Source: Larix sibirica
Taxonomy: Eukaryota > Streptophyta > Pinopsida > Pinales > Pinaceae
Direction of reading: 5' to 3'
Length of the DNA: 16,369 bases
Assembly: GCA_004151065.3 (NCBI GenBank)
Contig: NWUY0300006404.1
Coordinates: 31,371 to 47,739, forward strand
Within the stretch, counting starts at the first letter, position 1. The number at the start of each line of letters is the position of its first letter. The position numbers and the translations under genes were made by a program. Of this stretch, positions 1 to 7,804 are shown piece by piece. The notes under the pieces were generated by a model. It did no database searches. It was not told the DNA's origin and was given only the letters and a program-made list of their open reading frames with translations.

Positions 1-162
1 CGCTTGGCTCTCACTTCTTTCTTCTGTCAGTGAAGCCACCACATCCTTGACAGTATCCCATAGTTCATTCTTTTCTAAGAGAAGAGTTACCTTGGCTTTC
101 CATGAAAGGAAATTTAAGGCACCATTCAATCTGTCCTCAAACTTGAGGCTAGCTAATGCCAT
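1..162 (-). CDS. Ty1/copia gag polyprotein, N-terminal 54 codons (partial)
   Basis: This is the start of a copia-type gag (UBN2-like nucleocapsid/capsid precursor), read leftward from an ATG at 162-160 and open without a stop to base 1, so it continues outside the window. The peptide starts MALASLKFED and contains the hallmark stretch NFLSWKAKVTLLLEKNELW, matching the family pattern in which a 'LNG..NFLSWK' segment is followed by a short amphipathic helix and a Leu-Trp. The start is chosen because it is the first ATG after a primer-binding site 48 bases upstream, the normal spacing for a copia leader. No stop or frameshift is seen in the visible part. Gag packages the element's RNA in cytoplasmic virus-like particles. 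The family call is confident; whether the element is intact cannot be judged here. Confidence 0.85.
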   Translation of the reverse strand, partial: MALASLKFEDRLNGALNFLSWKAKVTLLLEKNELWDTVKDVVASLTEERSESQA

Positions 163-210
163 CTCTGATCTGCACACAAACTCCTACTATTTTGTTCTTT
201 CGAATCTGAG

Positions 211-224
211 TGGCTTTGGTACCA
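211..224 (-). other. Primer-binding site for tRNA-iMet (copia)
   Basis: On the minus strand this reads TGGTACCAAAGCCA, which differs at two positions from the usual plant copia site TGGTATCAGAGCCA complementary to the 3' end of initiator Met tRNA. It abuts the inferred LTR end (TG at 225-226 on the plus strand) and lies 48 bases ahead of the gag ATG. That order of LTR, primer site, gag fixes the element's orientation as minus. Confidence 0.75.
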
Positions 225-548
225 TGTAAATTTTCTAAACCCTAGGTGAATGATGCCCTTGTGTTCTCAAATAAATCAACTAGTATTTAATTTGCAGAAA
301 GTTAAATTCTTCACATAGCAGGATTCACACATATAGCTAGAAAATGAACAACGGAAGCAAAACACACTACACAGACGATTTACATCTTCAAATCAGCCAT
401 TCATTAATAGATCTAGGCTTACAAGAAAACCTCCACAGCTGCCAAACACATGCACGCTTTACTGTAAACTCATACAAAGTAAAATCTGCAACTTACTAAG
501 GAAAACTGCACACTAGAAATCGAGAAACAACTTGAAACTTGCTGCCCT

Positions 549-690
549 GCTATACGGCTGTATGTATGGCTGCATAGAACTATTCCATATGGCTGTATGG
601 ATACGCCTGTACGATGGTACTGAATTCCCTACGGATCCGTACGATTGTACAGATTTGCTGCACTGGTCCATATGGTTGTATGGATCTGTT
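549..690. repeat. Imperfect short repeats in the copia LTR (TATGGCTGTATGGAT motif)
   Basis: An 18-base motif CCATATGGCTGTATGGAT at 585-602 recurs with one change at 668-685 (GGTTG for GGCTG). A looser copy built from CTATACGGCTGTATGTATGG starts at 550, and related 'GTACGATGGTAC' and 'GTACGATTGTAC' words lie between. The spacing between the two best copies is 83 bases. They fall in the R-U5 part of the LTR. Confidence 0.6.
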
Positions 691-845
691 GTACTTGCTG
701 CCTGCTCTCTGAAATCTGCTTGGTTGCTGATCCGGGCTCCTCTCTGGTGTTCTAATTCTGCTCCACAGATGAATTACTTTACCTCTTGACCAAACTGTTT
801 TTTGAGTGAATAAATGAATGTGTCTTTACCCTCTACCTTGACTTG

Positions 846-855
846 CCTTTATACT
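846..855 (-). promoter_or_regulatory. TATA box of the copia LTR
   Basis: The minus strand reads AGTATAAAGGC here. With an LTR start at 1097 this gives a U3 of roughly 240 bases and places transcription start near 820, leaving about 600 bases for R plus U5. Only the motif and position are seen; promoter activity is inferred. Confidence 0.45.
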
Positions 856-959
856 TTAGCTGAAACCCTAATCTCTCGGTGAGATCAACGGTTGAGATTA
901 GTCTAAATCACTAATGCATTAAAAATGCACTTTATTTGACTCAACAACAAAATAAGATT

Positions 960-981
960 TTCACTTTATTAATAAAGTGAA
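960..981. repeat. Perfect 22-bp palindrome in the copia U3
   Basis: The 11-base half TTCACTTTATT is followed directly by its exact reverse complement, so both strands read the same across 960-981. It lies about 110 bases upstream of the LTR TATA box. A related half, GCACTTTATTTG, occurs at 927-938. It could be a dimeric-factor binding site or a cruciform; this is inference. Confidence 0.85.
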
Positions 982-1097
982 TTACAAAATAGATTTGACT
1001 TGGATGACTTCATGCATGTTTGACACTAAACCTACGTGGAGGTTTCTGTCCAAGCTACGAACATCAACTCTTTCCTCATTAAAGATTGGGGGCAACA

Positions 1098-2167
1098 AGT
1101 GAATGTGTTTTTTGTTGTGCCCATAGCATAGCTCTTGGAACTGGAGAACAACAATGTGTTTTCAAGGATGAATCAGAATTTTACTCAGTATTTATATATG
1201 CAGCATCCTAATTGTCCCTTTAACTAATTTAAGCTAGAGAGCAACGCAAACCAAGTTGTAATTTCACTCCATGTTGATATGTGCAGTGACCTAATCATCT
1301 TTTAAGTTTTAACTTTTAACTCATATAAACTGTCAAAATATTTTGTTTGAATATTGAAAAAATCTGCAGATTATTTTAACTATTCAAGAAAAATAGAAAG
1401 GTCAATGCTGAATTTTGAAATTTTATTGAAGCACTTGAGAAGAGGGCTTTACGAAATCTACATTCCATGCCAATCTGAAACTTATGAAACATTGCACTAA
1501 CACAAATCTCTCAAACTTGTGCAACTTCCAAGATTTAATGTCCAACAGATCATTTCAAGCCTCAAGGTCAGCAGTGTTCCCAACTTTAGCTCAATATGGC
1601 AGCCTGCTGAATTTGGGCAGAATCCTTTGCATGAGAACTTCCGTGAACTTGAAAAAGAAAACAACATAATAGGTCAATTGGGCTCGAGGTTTTAACTTTG
1701 GATGTATTTTTTCTAGTATATTCTCAATAAACATATTTGGGAGATAAACTTCATTTATCTTCGAGATGTGATGAAGATGATTATATAGTAGTATATGCCA
1801 CTAGTACAATCCCAGTTAACATTTTGGATAGATAAACTTAATCTAGTTATTTTTTATAACTGATGTAGATGATCTGACGCTATATATTCTATATTCTTAT
1901 TTCTTCGTCCTTATTGGCAGTTACCACGAGTCTTTCTGGGTTTATGGTTTCCTATGGTATCAAAACTCTAATGCTTTCAATATATTAAAACCTTCAATAT
2001 ATGACTAATGCTTTCAATATATTAAAACCTTCGGTTATAGCTTTGAAGAATTTGAGCTACTTATTCATTTCAATTATGATTCCTGTGTATTTATGAATTT
2101 GCTCCCAAGTTTGATTCTATTTATTAGACATTGATGCTATTCTTATGATACAAACATTTTTGTACAG
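1098..2167 (+). other. Non-coding stretch upstream of the I-2 exons (first intron or 5' region)
   Basis: This kilobase is AT-rich and holds no frame that I recognise. It ends in a good acceptor (TTTTTGTACAG at 2157-2167) for the first visible I-2 exon, so at least its right end is intron. The missing first coding exon must end with two bases of a codon (a phase-2 junction). I could not pick one such exon here with confidence, and it may lie left of the copia element. The 61-codon open frame at 1484-1669 shows no I-2 features. Confidence 0.5.
1968..2032 (+). repeat. Two perfect 28-bp direct repeats, 37-bp period
   Basis: Copies at 1968-1995 and 2005-2032 are identical over 28 bases, beginning CTAATGCTTTCAATATATT and ending AAAACCTTC, with a 9-base spacer AATATATGA. 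This is a small local duplication within the non-coding region before the I-2 exons. Confidence 0.9.
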
Positions 2168-3510
2168 GACCCGAGTTATATGGGATGAATCAAACTTGGG
2201 AGAAATAGAGGCCAACAAGCCTGCAAGGCAGAAAATTAATGAGCCCAAAACTCCATACCATGCACCAGAATACGATGATGGTAATTTATGATTGCTAAAA
2301 AGAATTTAAAACAATGTAGATTGCCTTCTCTCTCATTGTACAGTTTAGAGTTTATCCTCTAGAGTAATCTCTAATAACTGATTTCTACCCAATTTGAGGA
2401 AACATCCTTGCAGGATTGGTGCCATCAATACTGCATAAAGAGAGTTCTCTGGATGATGCTGTACATGCGGAAGCAGTCCGAAATGCCTTGAGTCGACTTG
2501 TAGCCTCTAGCAGTGAATGGAGCAGAGAAGGTGGTGACTGCAGTTCTGGAGATGAGGCAGAGGACATGGAATATGACGGAGAAGGCTAGTATTTATAATA
2601 TATATCATTTATTGTCCTGACCATTCTTAAAGGAGAATTTAATATTGCATACTGATCTGTTCTTAGGCTTGAGAATGAGAAAGCACATATGTTAGTATTC
2701 ATTCAGTAATGCTTCATAGTGATTAATGCACAGTGGGAATACAAACCCAAAAAGACGCCAAACCAATTTAAAAAAATGCTTCTAAGTTCTATGCTAAAAC
2801 ACAGCTCTGAGACCCGTTCAAACTGATGGAAATCTCTGATATCAAGTATGCTAGAATTTCCACAATATGAAATCAAAGTTTAACAGAAGCTCTATGACTA
2901 CTAAGGATGTCATATTTAATCAAAGACAACATTGATTTCAAGCAATATCTCAAATGACAAGCATTTGCACCAAGGTATCTGTCTCAAGCAAAGAGTAATG
3001 CAGAACTATTCTCATAGGATCAAACTTAGCTCATAAGACTCTAGTAATGAACTATTAACATTGGTCTCAGGTTGGATTCAGTAGTCTTAAGCACAAAATA
3101 TTGTGGTAATGGTCGACATGATTCTGGTACCATGAGCTAGAGCTTATTGGGTAACATAGGCTTTACTATGTAGAGTATTGTCTCTCAGAAATAGTGTTTC
3201 AAATTTCCAGTTACCTTATCCCATATTTCTAATGGCACTTTGAAACTAATACTTTTATGTTATTTATATTTGGGCTAGGTTTTGAACAGTTTTTATCATC
3301 ATACCTTGCTTCGTTGTAGCAGTGAAGTTTCACTGCATAACTCTTTTTGTTTTGAATGTATTTTCAGTTCATATTGGAAATGGGAACAGCATGAGTTTTG
3401 AAGAGCTCAGACGATTGCATTACGATGAATACCGGAAAGTCCAAGAACTGCGCCAAAAGACTTCTATAGACAATGGAGCTGATAAAGTGAATGGAAAAGA
3501 AAGGTCTTAA
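2168..3510 (+). CDS. Protein phosphatase 1 inhibitor-2 (I-2) homolog, three 3' exons (first exon not found)
   Basis: I-2 is a largely disordered regulator that binds the catalytic subunit of protein phosphatase 1 and, in known members, is controlled by phosphorylation of the Thr in a PxTPYH motif. Exons: 2168-2280, 2414-2584, 3368-3510, joined in frame to about 141 residues ending VNGKERS-stop. In order, the protein shows [17 protein letters not shown], which contains an RVxF-type PP1-docking motif (RVIW); then [11 protein letters not shown] with the conserved KTPYH; then an acidic Ser-rich linker ([14 protein letters not shown]); then [17 protein letters not shown], corresponding to the HYNE helix that inserts at the PP1 active site. 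All three landmark motifs are present and in the right order and no stop interrupts them. Plant I-2 proteins run roughly 170-200 residues, so a short N-terminal exon is missing. The last intron starts with GC. No neighbouring host gene is visible, and a copia element lies upstream. The family call is firm; whether the gene is expressed is not known. Confidence 0.85.
2281..2413 (+). other. I-2 intron, 133 bp, GT-AG, phase 1
   Basis: The donor is GATG|GTAATT and the acceptor is CCTTGCAG|GATTGG. Joining the last base of the upstream exon (G) to GA gives a Gly codon and keeps the I-2 frame from ...EYDD to GLVPSIL. Both flanking exons read as I-2 without further change. Confidence 0.8.
2585..3367 (+). 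other. I-2 intron, 783 bp, non-canonical GC-AG, phase 1
   Basis: The donor is GAAG|GCTAGT and the acceptor is TGTATTTTCAG|TTCATATTGG. With the GC donor the exons join in frame as ...[17 protein letters not shown]..., leading straight into the conserved HYDE helix. The nearest GT donor (2589-2590) gives the wrong frame, with a stop a few codons into the last exon. Reading through without splicing gives Gly then TAG at 2587-2589. GC-AG introns are a known minority class in plants. Confidence 0.65.
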
Positions 3511-4186
3511 TCTGGCAGAGAACAATAGGTTCCGTAATATCTGTTTATTAGGTGTCATGTATGAAATACATATCCAATAATGTTGTACTGCATCTGATGA
3601 AAATCTCCCTATTAAACGATCTTAAAAATATAGACTGACTGCGTTTGTAGCTTAGGAATTATTAGGTTTTATTGTCAGCTTCAGTTAACTCTATGTTTAG
3701 TGACGTAGTTTTCTGTGATAAATTTTCTGAGGTTAAAATCAGAAAGAGTGAATGAAGTCTGTAAGAACTGAGTGGTTTCATATATACTGTAGATCCAGTA
3801 TAGAATACTGTATAAATTTTTGAAAATTTTGTAGGTGACATCAGATTGCAGTTAATTGTTCTACTAAGCTTCCAATACAGGAATCTGTGTACAGTTTCCA
3901 TAAATTGTACATGTTTAAGTAAACATAAATTCTGATATTGTGTTCCTTCTAGTGGGCAGTCATTGTTGCCACAAAATCAATCACATTTGCTTGACAAAGA
4001 GCCAAAAGACTCGGGAATGGCCTGCATGAAACCTCGGAAACTATCAATTTTTTTATTAATTGTACTTATTTCCCACTCAGTAAAAAGGGTTTCCTGAACT
4101 GCCATTGGACCCTTACTAAAATTAAGGTGTATCTGGTTTTATTAATTTTTCATATTCCTGGAAATTTCCAATATAAAGTTGTTTGT
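3511..4186. other. I-2 3' UTR and AT-rich intergenic DNA
   Basis: After the I-2 stop at 3508-3510 there is a possible AATAAT-type poly(A) signal at 3576-3581 within TATCCAATAATGTTG. Plant poly(A) signals are loose, so this is weak. Beyond it, both strands carry only short open frames with no family resemblance; the 79-codon minus-strand frame at 3662-3901 looks like a chance frame. Confidence 0.4.
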
Positions 4187-4300
4187 CAAATTGTTAGCTC
4201 AATCGATTTGAACTAATTAGTTTCAAGGAAAGGAGCATTGAGAGGCCATGGATTCAAGTTCGATAGAGTCCCTCTAGCCCAGGAGTACACGTACTCCATC
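4187..4300 (+). repeat. Possible tRNA-derived SINE head
   Basis: An A-box-like word TTAGCTCAATCGATTTG starts at 4194 and a B-box-like word GATTCAAGTTC lies at 4251-4261. The B box fits the RNA polymerase III consensus GRTTCRANNYC, and the spacing of about 55 bases is usual for plant SINEs. A 7-bp inverted repeat GGAGTAC..GTACTCC follows at 4282-4297. No clear 3' tail or target-site duplication was found, so the right end is arbitrary. It could instead be a diverged tRNA pseudogene or chance. Confidence 0.35.
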
Positions 4301-5512
4301 AACATTTACCCCAAGTGTCATTCACAAAAGTGAGGAAGCATATGGAGGTTTTTCCCTAGACATTTTCCATGGAAAAATTCCATATATGCAAATACCACAT
4401 TTACCTTTACAAATATATGCATTGTTTTACAATGATATTTATGTACAATGATTATACTCATGAGGTAGATCAAAACCCATTCCTAATGGAGATACTGTCG
4501 AATTCAATCTTTGAATATGAATGCATCAAATATCTTCCTTAGCGCAAGAGGAAGACTTCATGTTGTCATTTAATAGTTGAAGTAGGCACAAGAAGAACAT
4601 AACTAAGATGGTAACGTTAATCATTCAAATAAAATTTCATGAACTTGGTGTCCCAGAGTTGAGACAAAATTACCAACCTATCCAACCACTTAGCTTCAAG
4701 TACAATATCAATATCTTAAAATACAATGCATCAACGAAAGTTTGAAAAGAATATCCATGCATTATAACATGATTTTCTCATAATTTTTAGAACACAAAAT
4801 TTGACAACCATAAAGACTTTAATATCCAGGTTTGATTAAGGAAGATCCATCACTTTCGACGACAAGCCACAGAGATGATGAAATTATTTCTACTTCTAGA
4901 ATTAATTAGCACTAACATTTGAGAGTTTTTATTTTTTCCTCGAAGCCTAGAGTATTTTGGCATTTTTCTACATTATTAACTAATGAAGGACAGGTTCAAT
5001 ATTTGTATCTCTAAATCTTCAAAATTTCTTTTGTATAATTGATTGAAATATGTTACTTTACTGTTGACCAATAGTTTATCTTTGTAACTTGTGCCCATTA
5101 AGTTGTGTTCTAGTGAGAAGTTATAGTGATGATCACCAAATCGACCTAACTTCGAGTTTTGGTCGGCATACTTCATCAAAATGTCAAAACATGATGATCA
5201 AGTGAGTGAAACTACACATTTTAAAATTATAATCATATTTTTGTTGAGCATCCTTACCTTCATTTTTAGGACCATTGAGAGAAAAAGTCAATTATATATT
5301 AATAACCATAATTTATTGAAAGTTTCAAAAGCTTGGGAATCAAGCATGAAATATTATCTTCTGAACTTCTTTGTAACAAAATATGTGTTTTTTTTTAAGT
5401 TCATGGAAAAGTATGAAGAGATTTCATCCAAGAGTAGGTGAGAACAATGTTTACATTTTGAATGGATGTGGCATTTAACTTGGTTTTAAAAGAATATTTA
5501 CCAATAATGAGT
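4301..5512. other. AT-rich DNA with no recognised gene
   Basis: Short open frames exist on both strands (minus 4976-5179, plus 5181-5441). They overlap in opposite directions, are low-complexity or hydrophobic, and match nothing I recognise. There is no RNA gene, no clear repeat, and no splice-supported coding run. It is probably old, unrecognisable transposon debris. Confidence 0.4.
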
Positions 5513-5718
5513 ATTAAATTATTAAGTTTAAAAGTCTTAATTTTCCAAATTTACATCTAGAAATATGTCTAATGGATTTATAATGATAATGATCCTTTTT
5601 TAAACCAAAACAAATTAAATTATTAAGTGTAAAAGTCTTAATTTTCCAAATTTACATCTAGAAATATGTCTAATGGATTTATAATGGTAATGATCCATTT
5701 TTTAAACCAAAACAAATT
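5513..5718 (+). repeat. Near-identical tandem duplication, about 101-bp unit
   Basis: Copy 1 (5513-5613, with the shared tail to 5616) and copy 2 (5614-5718) both run from ATTAAATTATTAAG through TTTACATCTAGAAATATGTC to AAACCAAAACAAATT. I count only two substitutions (AAGTTT/AAGTGT and GATAAT/GGTAAT) and one inserted A before the T run, so the duplication is recent compared with the decayed elements around it. Confidence 0.9.
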
Positions 5719-5877
5719 TGATTTCCCTTTCAATTTATTCCTTACTCTTTTGCTTTCTTGTTTTTGTAAAGAAATATCCCAATTGAATTATAATGATGAT
5801 GCCAATGGGATAATGAGCCAATATAGGTGGGAAAAAGTACAAAGATATAAAACAAAGGGTAGAGAAATAGAGCATGT

Positions 5878-5902
5878 AAAAAAAAAAAAAAAAAAAAAAA
5901 AA
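5878..5902 (+). repeat. A25 homopolymer tract
   Basis: There are 25 consecutive A bases. It may be the tail of an old retroposed sequence to its left or a simple slippage tract; the left flank shows no element I recognise. Exact length is prone to sequencing and assembly error. Confidence 0.8.
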
Positions 5903-5924
5903 GAAGTTTACACAAGAAATAAAC

Positions 5925-6115
5925 ACACTGTGTTGGTATGGTAGTAAAAAATATCATCATCGCACAAAATTGAACACAAAGAAGCCAAGATTATTAGAAA
6001 GAGTTCTCTATATTGCATTGATTAAATGAGGAGCGAAAACCCTTTTATAAAGGATAACATATTGCTTGAGTTAAGCCACTTTATGATGTGGGAAAGAGAG
6101 AAATACACAAAAATT
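5925..6115 (-). repeat. LTR-like promoter fragment (possible solo LTR or TRIM)
   Basis: On the minus strand the order is TTTCCCACATCATAAAGTGG (plus 6080-6095), then CCTTTATAAAAGGG (plus 6040-6053, a strong TATA box), then a T/C-rich leader containing an AATAAT signal (near 5990), then ACTACCATACCAACA (plus 5930-5944). This layout resembles plant LTRs with a CCCACATC box, TATA box and ...CA end. No primer-binding site follows and no internal coding is attached, so a solo or truncated LTR is the best guess. The boundaries are approximate. Confidence 0.3.
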
Positions 6116-6389
6116 AAAATAAAACATAAAAGCATTTTTTGTTTTTTGAAAAAATATGTATATTTGCTATTTCATTGAAATCAAAATATGTACAGATCTT
6201 AGCCCAACCTTATTGGCATCGCTTTAGTGCAATTCAAACCCTTGTCTTTGCAATTACAATCTTCACTTTTTTAAAGGTCCCATATATATTTGTACCTAGA
6301 TAATGTGTTCAGAACTTAAACAAATACAAACTGTAGAGACAAAAACAAAATAAACAACCATAACATACTTATACATTAAAGGAGTGGAT

Positions 6390-6860
6390 TCATAGTATGA
6401 AGATTGATTCCTCATGGAATTCCTCATGCCCTTGGAATTCCTTACTCACTAGAAGATCTTCTTGATGCGATATAGCTTCTTTGGAGAGAGAATGGGCCTT
6501 ATTGTTGAATTCCTTGAAAGTGTGAGATATAGAAAGTGAATCCTGGGCTTCTTGTATCTCTTTGATGCATCGTTGCCAAGCTAACAAGGCAATGATTGAA
6601 AGTTGAGCATGTCCATTGAACCAATCTATAATAACTTTCAAATCCCCAAACATTGCAAAGTGCTTATGCCTTTATCCCATGCAAACTTGAGTAATAACCA
6701 AAGGGCCACAAATTTTGCCCAATTATTAGAACCTTCCCTTATTCCAAATTTCAAAGAAAAGTAGTGTGTGGAGTTTAAGAATAAAATCGCACTGGCTCCA
6801 CTCTAGACTGGTACCCCTTGACTGGCACCATCGAAGAACCCCAAGCAACCAAAAGAGTAA
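6390..6860 (-). pseudogene. LINE ORF2 fragment: RNase H domain
   Basis: The minus strand gives FFDGASQG (first catalytic Asp at 6830-6832), a TAG, then GIREGSNNWAKFVALWLL, then after a frame change FGDLKVIIDWFNG and HTFKEFNNKAHSLSKEAI, ending at a stop at 6390-6392. This matches the RNase HI-like domain at the C terminus of many plant LINE ORF2 proteins. The residue expected to be the catalytic Glu in the NNWAE motif is Lys here (codon at 6713-6715), while both Asp residues remain. Confidence 0.7.
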
Positions 6861-6880
6861 AAGATGAAGGGTGCAGGATT

Positions 6881-7804
6881 TTAATAGATTTCTTGTTGTG
6901 CTTTCTTTTTAATTCCATGAACGTTGATCGAATTTTGCCTACATTTGGAAAAGAGAAACCTCCCTTGTCTTTGAAAATTGCTTTGTTCTCGCTTAACCAG
7001 ATGCCCCGTACTACAAAATAAGATTTCTCTCATAGAGTTGAAGGTTGGACTTGGGTTTGACATCCATGCTCCAAAACAGTTTACCAACATGCTCTGAATC
7101 CAATCGCTAGGACCGTTCACTAAAGAAAACACTTATTTCCAAACAACTTTTGCAAAGGAACAAGAGATGAAAAGGTGATCAATCGATTCTCCTTCCACTT
7201 TGCATAAGATACATCTGTTGGGTCCCTACCACACCTGCTTTATCCCATTGCCCCACGTCAAGATATTGTTTGCTAAAGAAAGCCACAAGAAAGCTCGCGT
7301 CTGCTTTTGACAGTTCAACTTCCAAACAATTGTCCACCACCAAATTATACCACCTGCGAAGGAATCAATGATAAGTGCTTCGTATGCTAACTTTGTTGCA
7401 AGATGCCTAGTTGCAGAATTCCAAGACCACACCAACTCATCCTCTAAGTCATTAACAAATACACCATTGCATTCAAGCAACCTCACGTAGGCACTCCATT
7501 CGACTTCCAACTCACCATGTACACCCAACTCCCCTATCGTAGTCAATTTTTGGAGCCATCATGCCTGAGCGCTTGTTCTTCTTACATTTGCCAAATACAA
7601 GATGCTTCGTTCTCGTAGAGCATCCTTGAGGCCTGGAGATAGTAGATAGTTCCCAAAAGCTCCTATCCATAGATCCATGCCAACCTTAACTCGATTCCCC
7701 CTCCCAACCAGCCATGCCACCCGCCTACCAAGAACAAGGAATGCCTTAATCATAGCTTTCCAAATGTTGGAGGCCCCTTGAGTGGATTTGGTTCCAGGAT
7801 CCAT
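6881..7804 (-). pseudogene. LINE ORF2 fragment: zf-RVT zinc-binding domain
   Basis: A single minus-strand frame runs through MDPGTKSTQGASNIWKAMIK, then WWWTIVWKLNCQKQTRAFLW, then a zinc motif CILCKVEGESIDHLFISC (about 7158-7212) with the C-x2-C...H-x4-C ligands of the zf-RVT family intact. It is broken by TGA at 7559-7561, TAG at 7226-7228 and TAA just before the Met at 7132. A frame change near 6990 is needed to continue into GIWLSENKAIFKDKGG. zf-RVT follows RT in plant LINEs and may help bind template RNA. The family call is strong; function is lost. Confidence 0.75.

Larger units (their letters stand above)
225..1097 (-). mobile_element. 5' LTR of the minus-strand copia element
   Basis: The left boundary is firm: the LTR must end where the primer-binding site begins, at plus-strand TGTAAA (225), giving an LTR 3' end of TTTACA on the element strand. 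The right boundary is inferred. The element strand reads TGTTGCCCCCAATC starting at 1097, a good plant copia LTR start, giving TG...CA ends and a length of 873 bp. A shorter alternative would begin TGTTGTTGAG near 948, but it would leave fewer than 100 bases of U3 before the TATA box. The second LTR lies outside the window, so target-site duplication and LTR-LTR divergence cannot be checked. There is no host gene in this stretch; the open frame at 532-789 is a chance frame within the LTR. Confidence 0.65.

Noticed and set aside
532-789. 85-codon plus-strand open frame with Tyr/Cys/Trp-rich peptide
   Set aside because: It lies wholly within the inferred copia LTR, on the strand opposite the element, and is made largely of the repeated TATGGCTGTATGG words.
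1484-1669. 61-codon open frame considered as the first I-2 exon
   Set aside because: It ends in stops without a suitable phase-2 donor and shows no I-2 N-terminal motif. A faint resemblance of GRILC to the PP1-binding G/S-I-L-K motif is not enough.
2385-2567. 60-codon minus-strand open frame
   Set aside because: It is the reverse shadow of the I-2 acidic-linker exon.
3662-3901. 79-codon minus-strand open frame downstream of I-2
   Set aside because: There is no domain-like pattern, conserved motif or splice context; the composition is that of AT-rich intergenic DNA.
4360-4380. Short inverted repeat TTTCCATGGAAA as a possible structured RNA or terminator
   Set aside because: It is a 12-base palindrome in AT-rich DNA with no supporting context, so it is expected by chance.
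5181-5441. 86-codon open frame with a hydrophobic segment
   Set aside because: The hydrophobic run comes from T-rich sequence, there is no family resemblance, and an opposite-strand frame of similar quality lies beside it.
5666-5960. Open frames with Lys-rich or Phe-rich runs on both strands
   Set aside because: They arise from the A25 tract and the 101-bp duplication.
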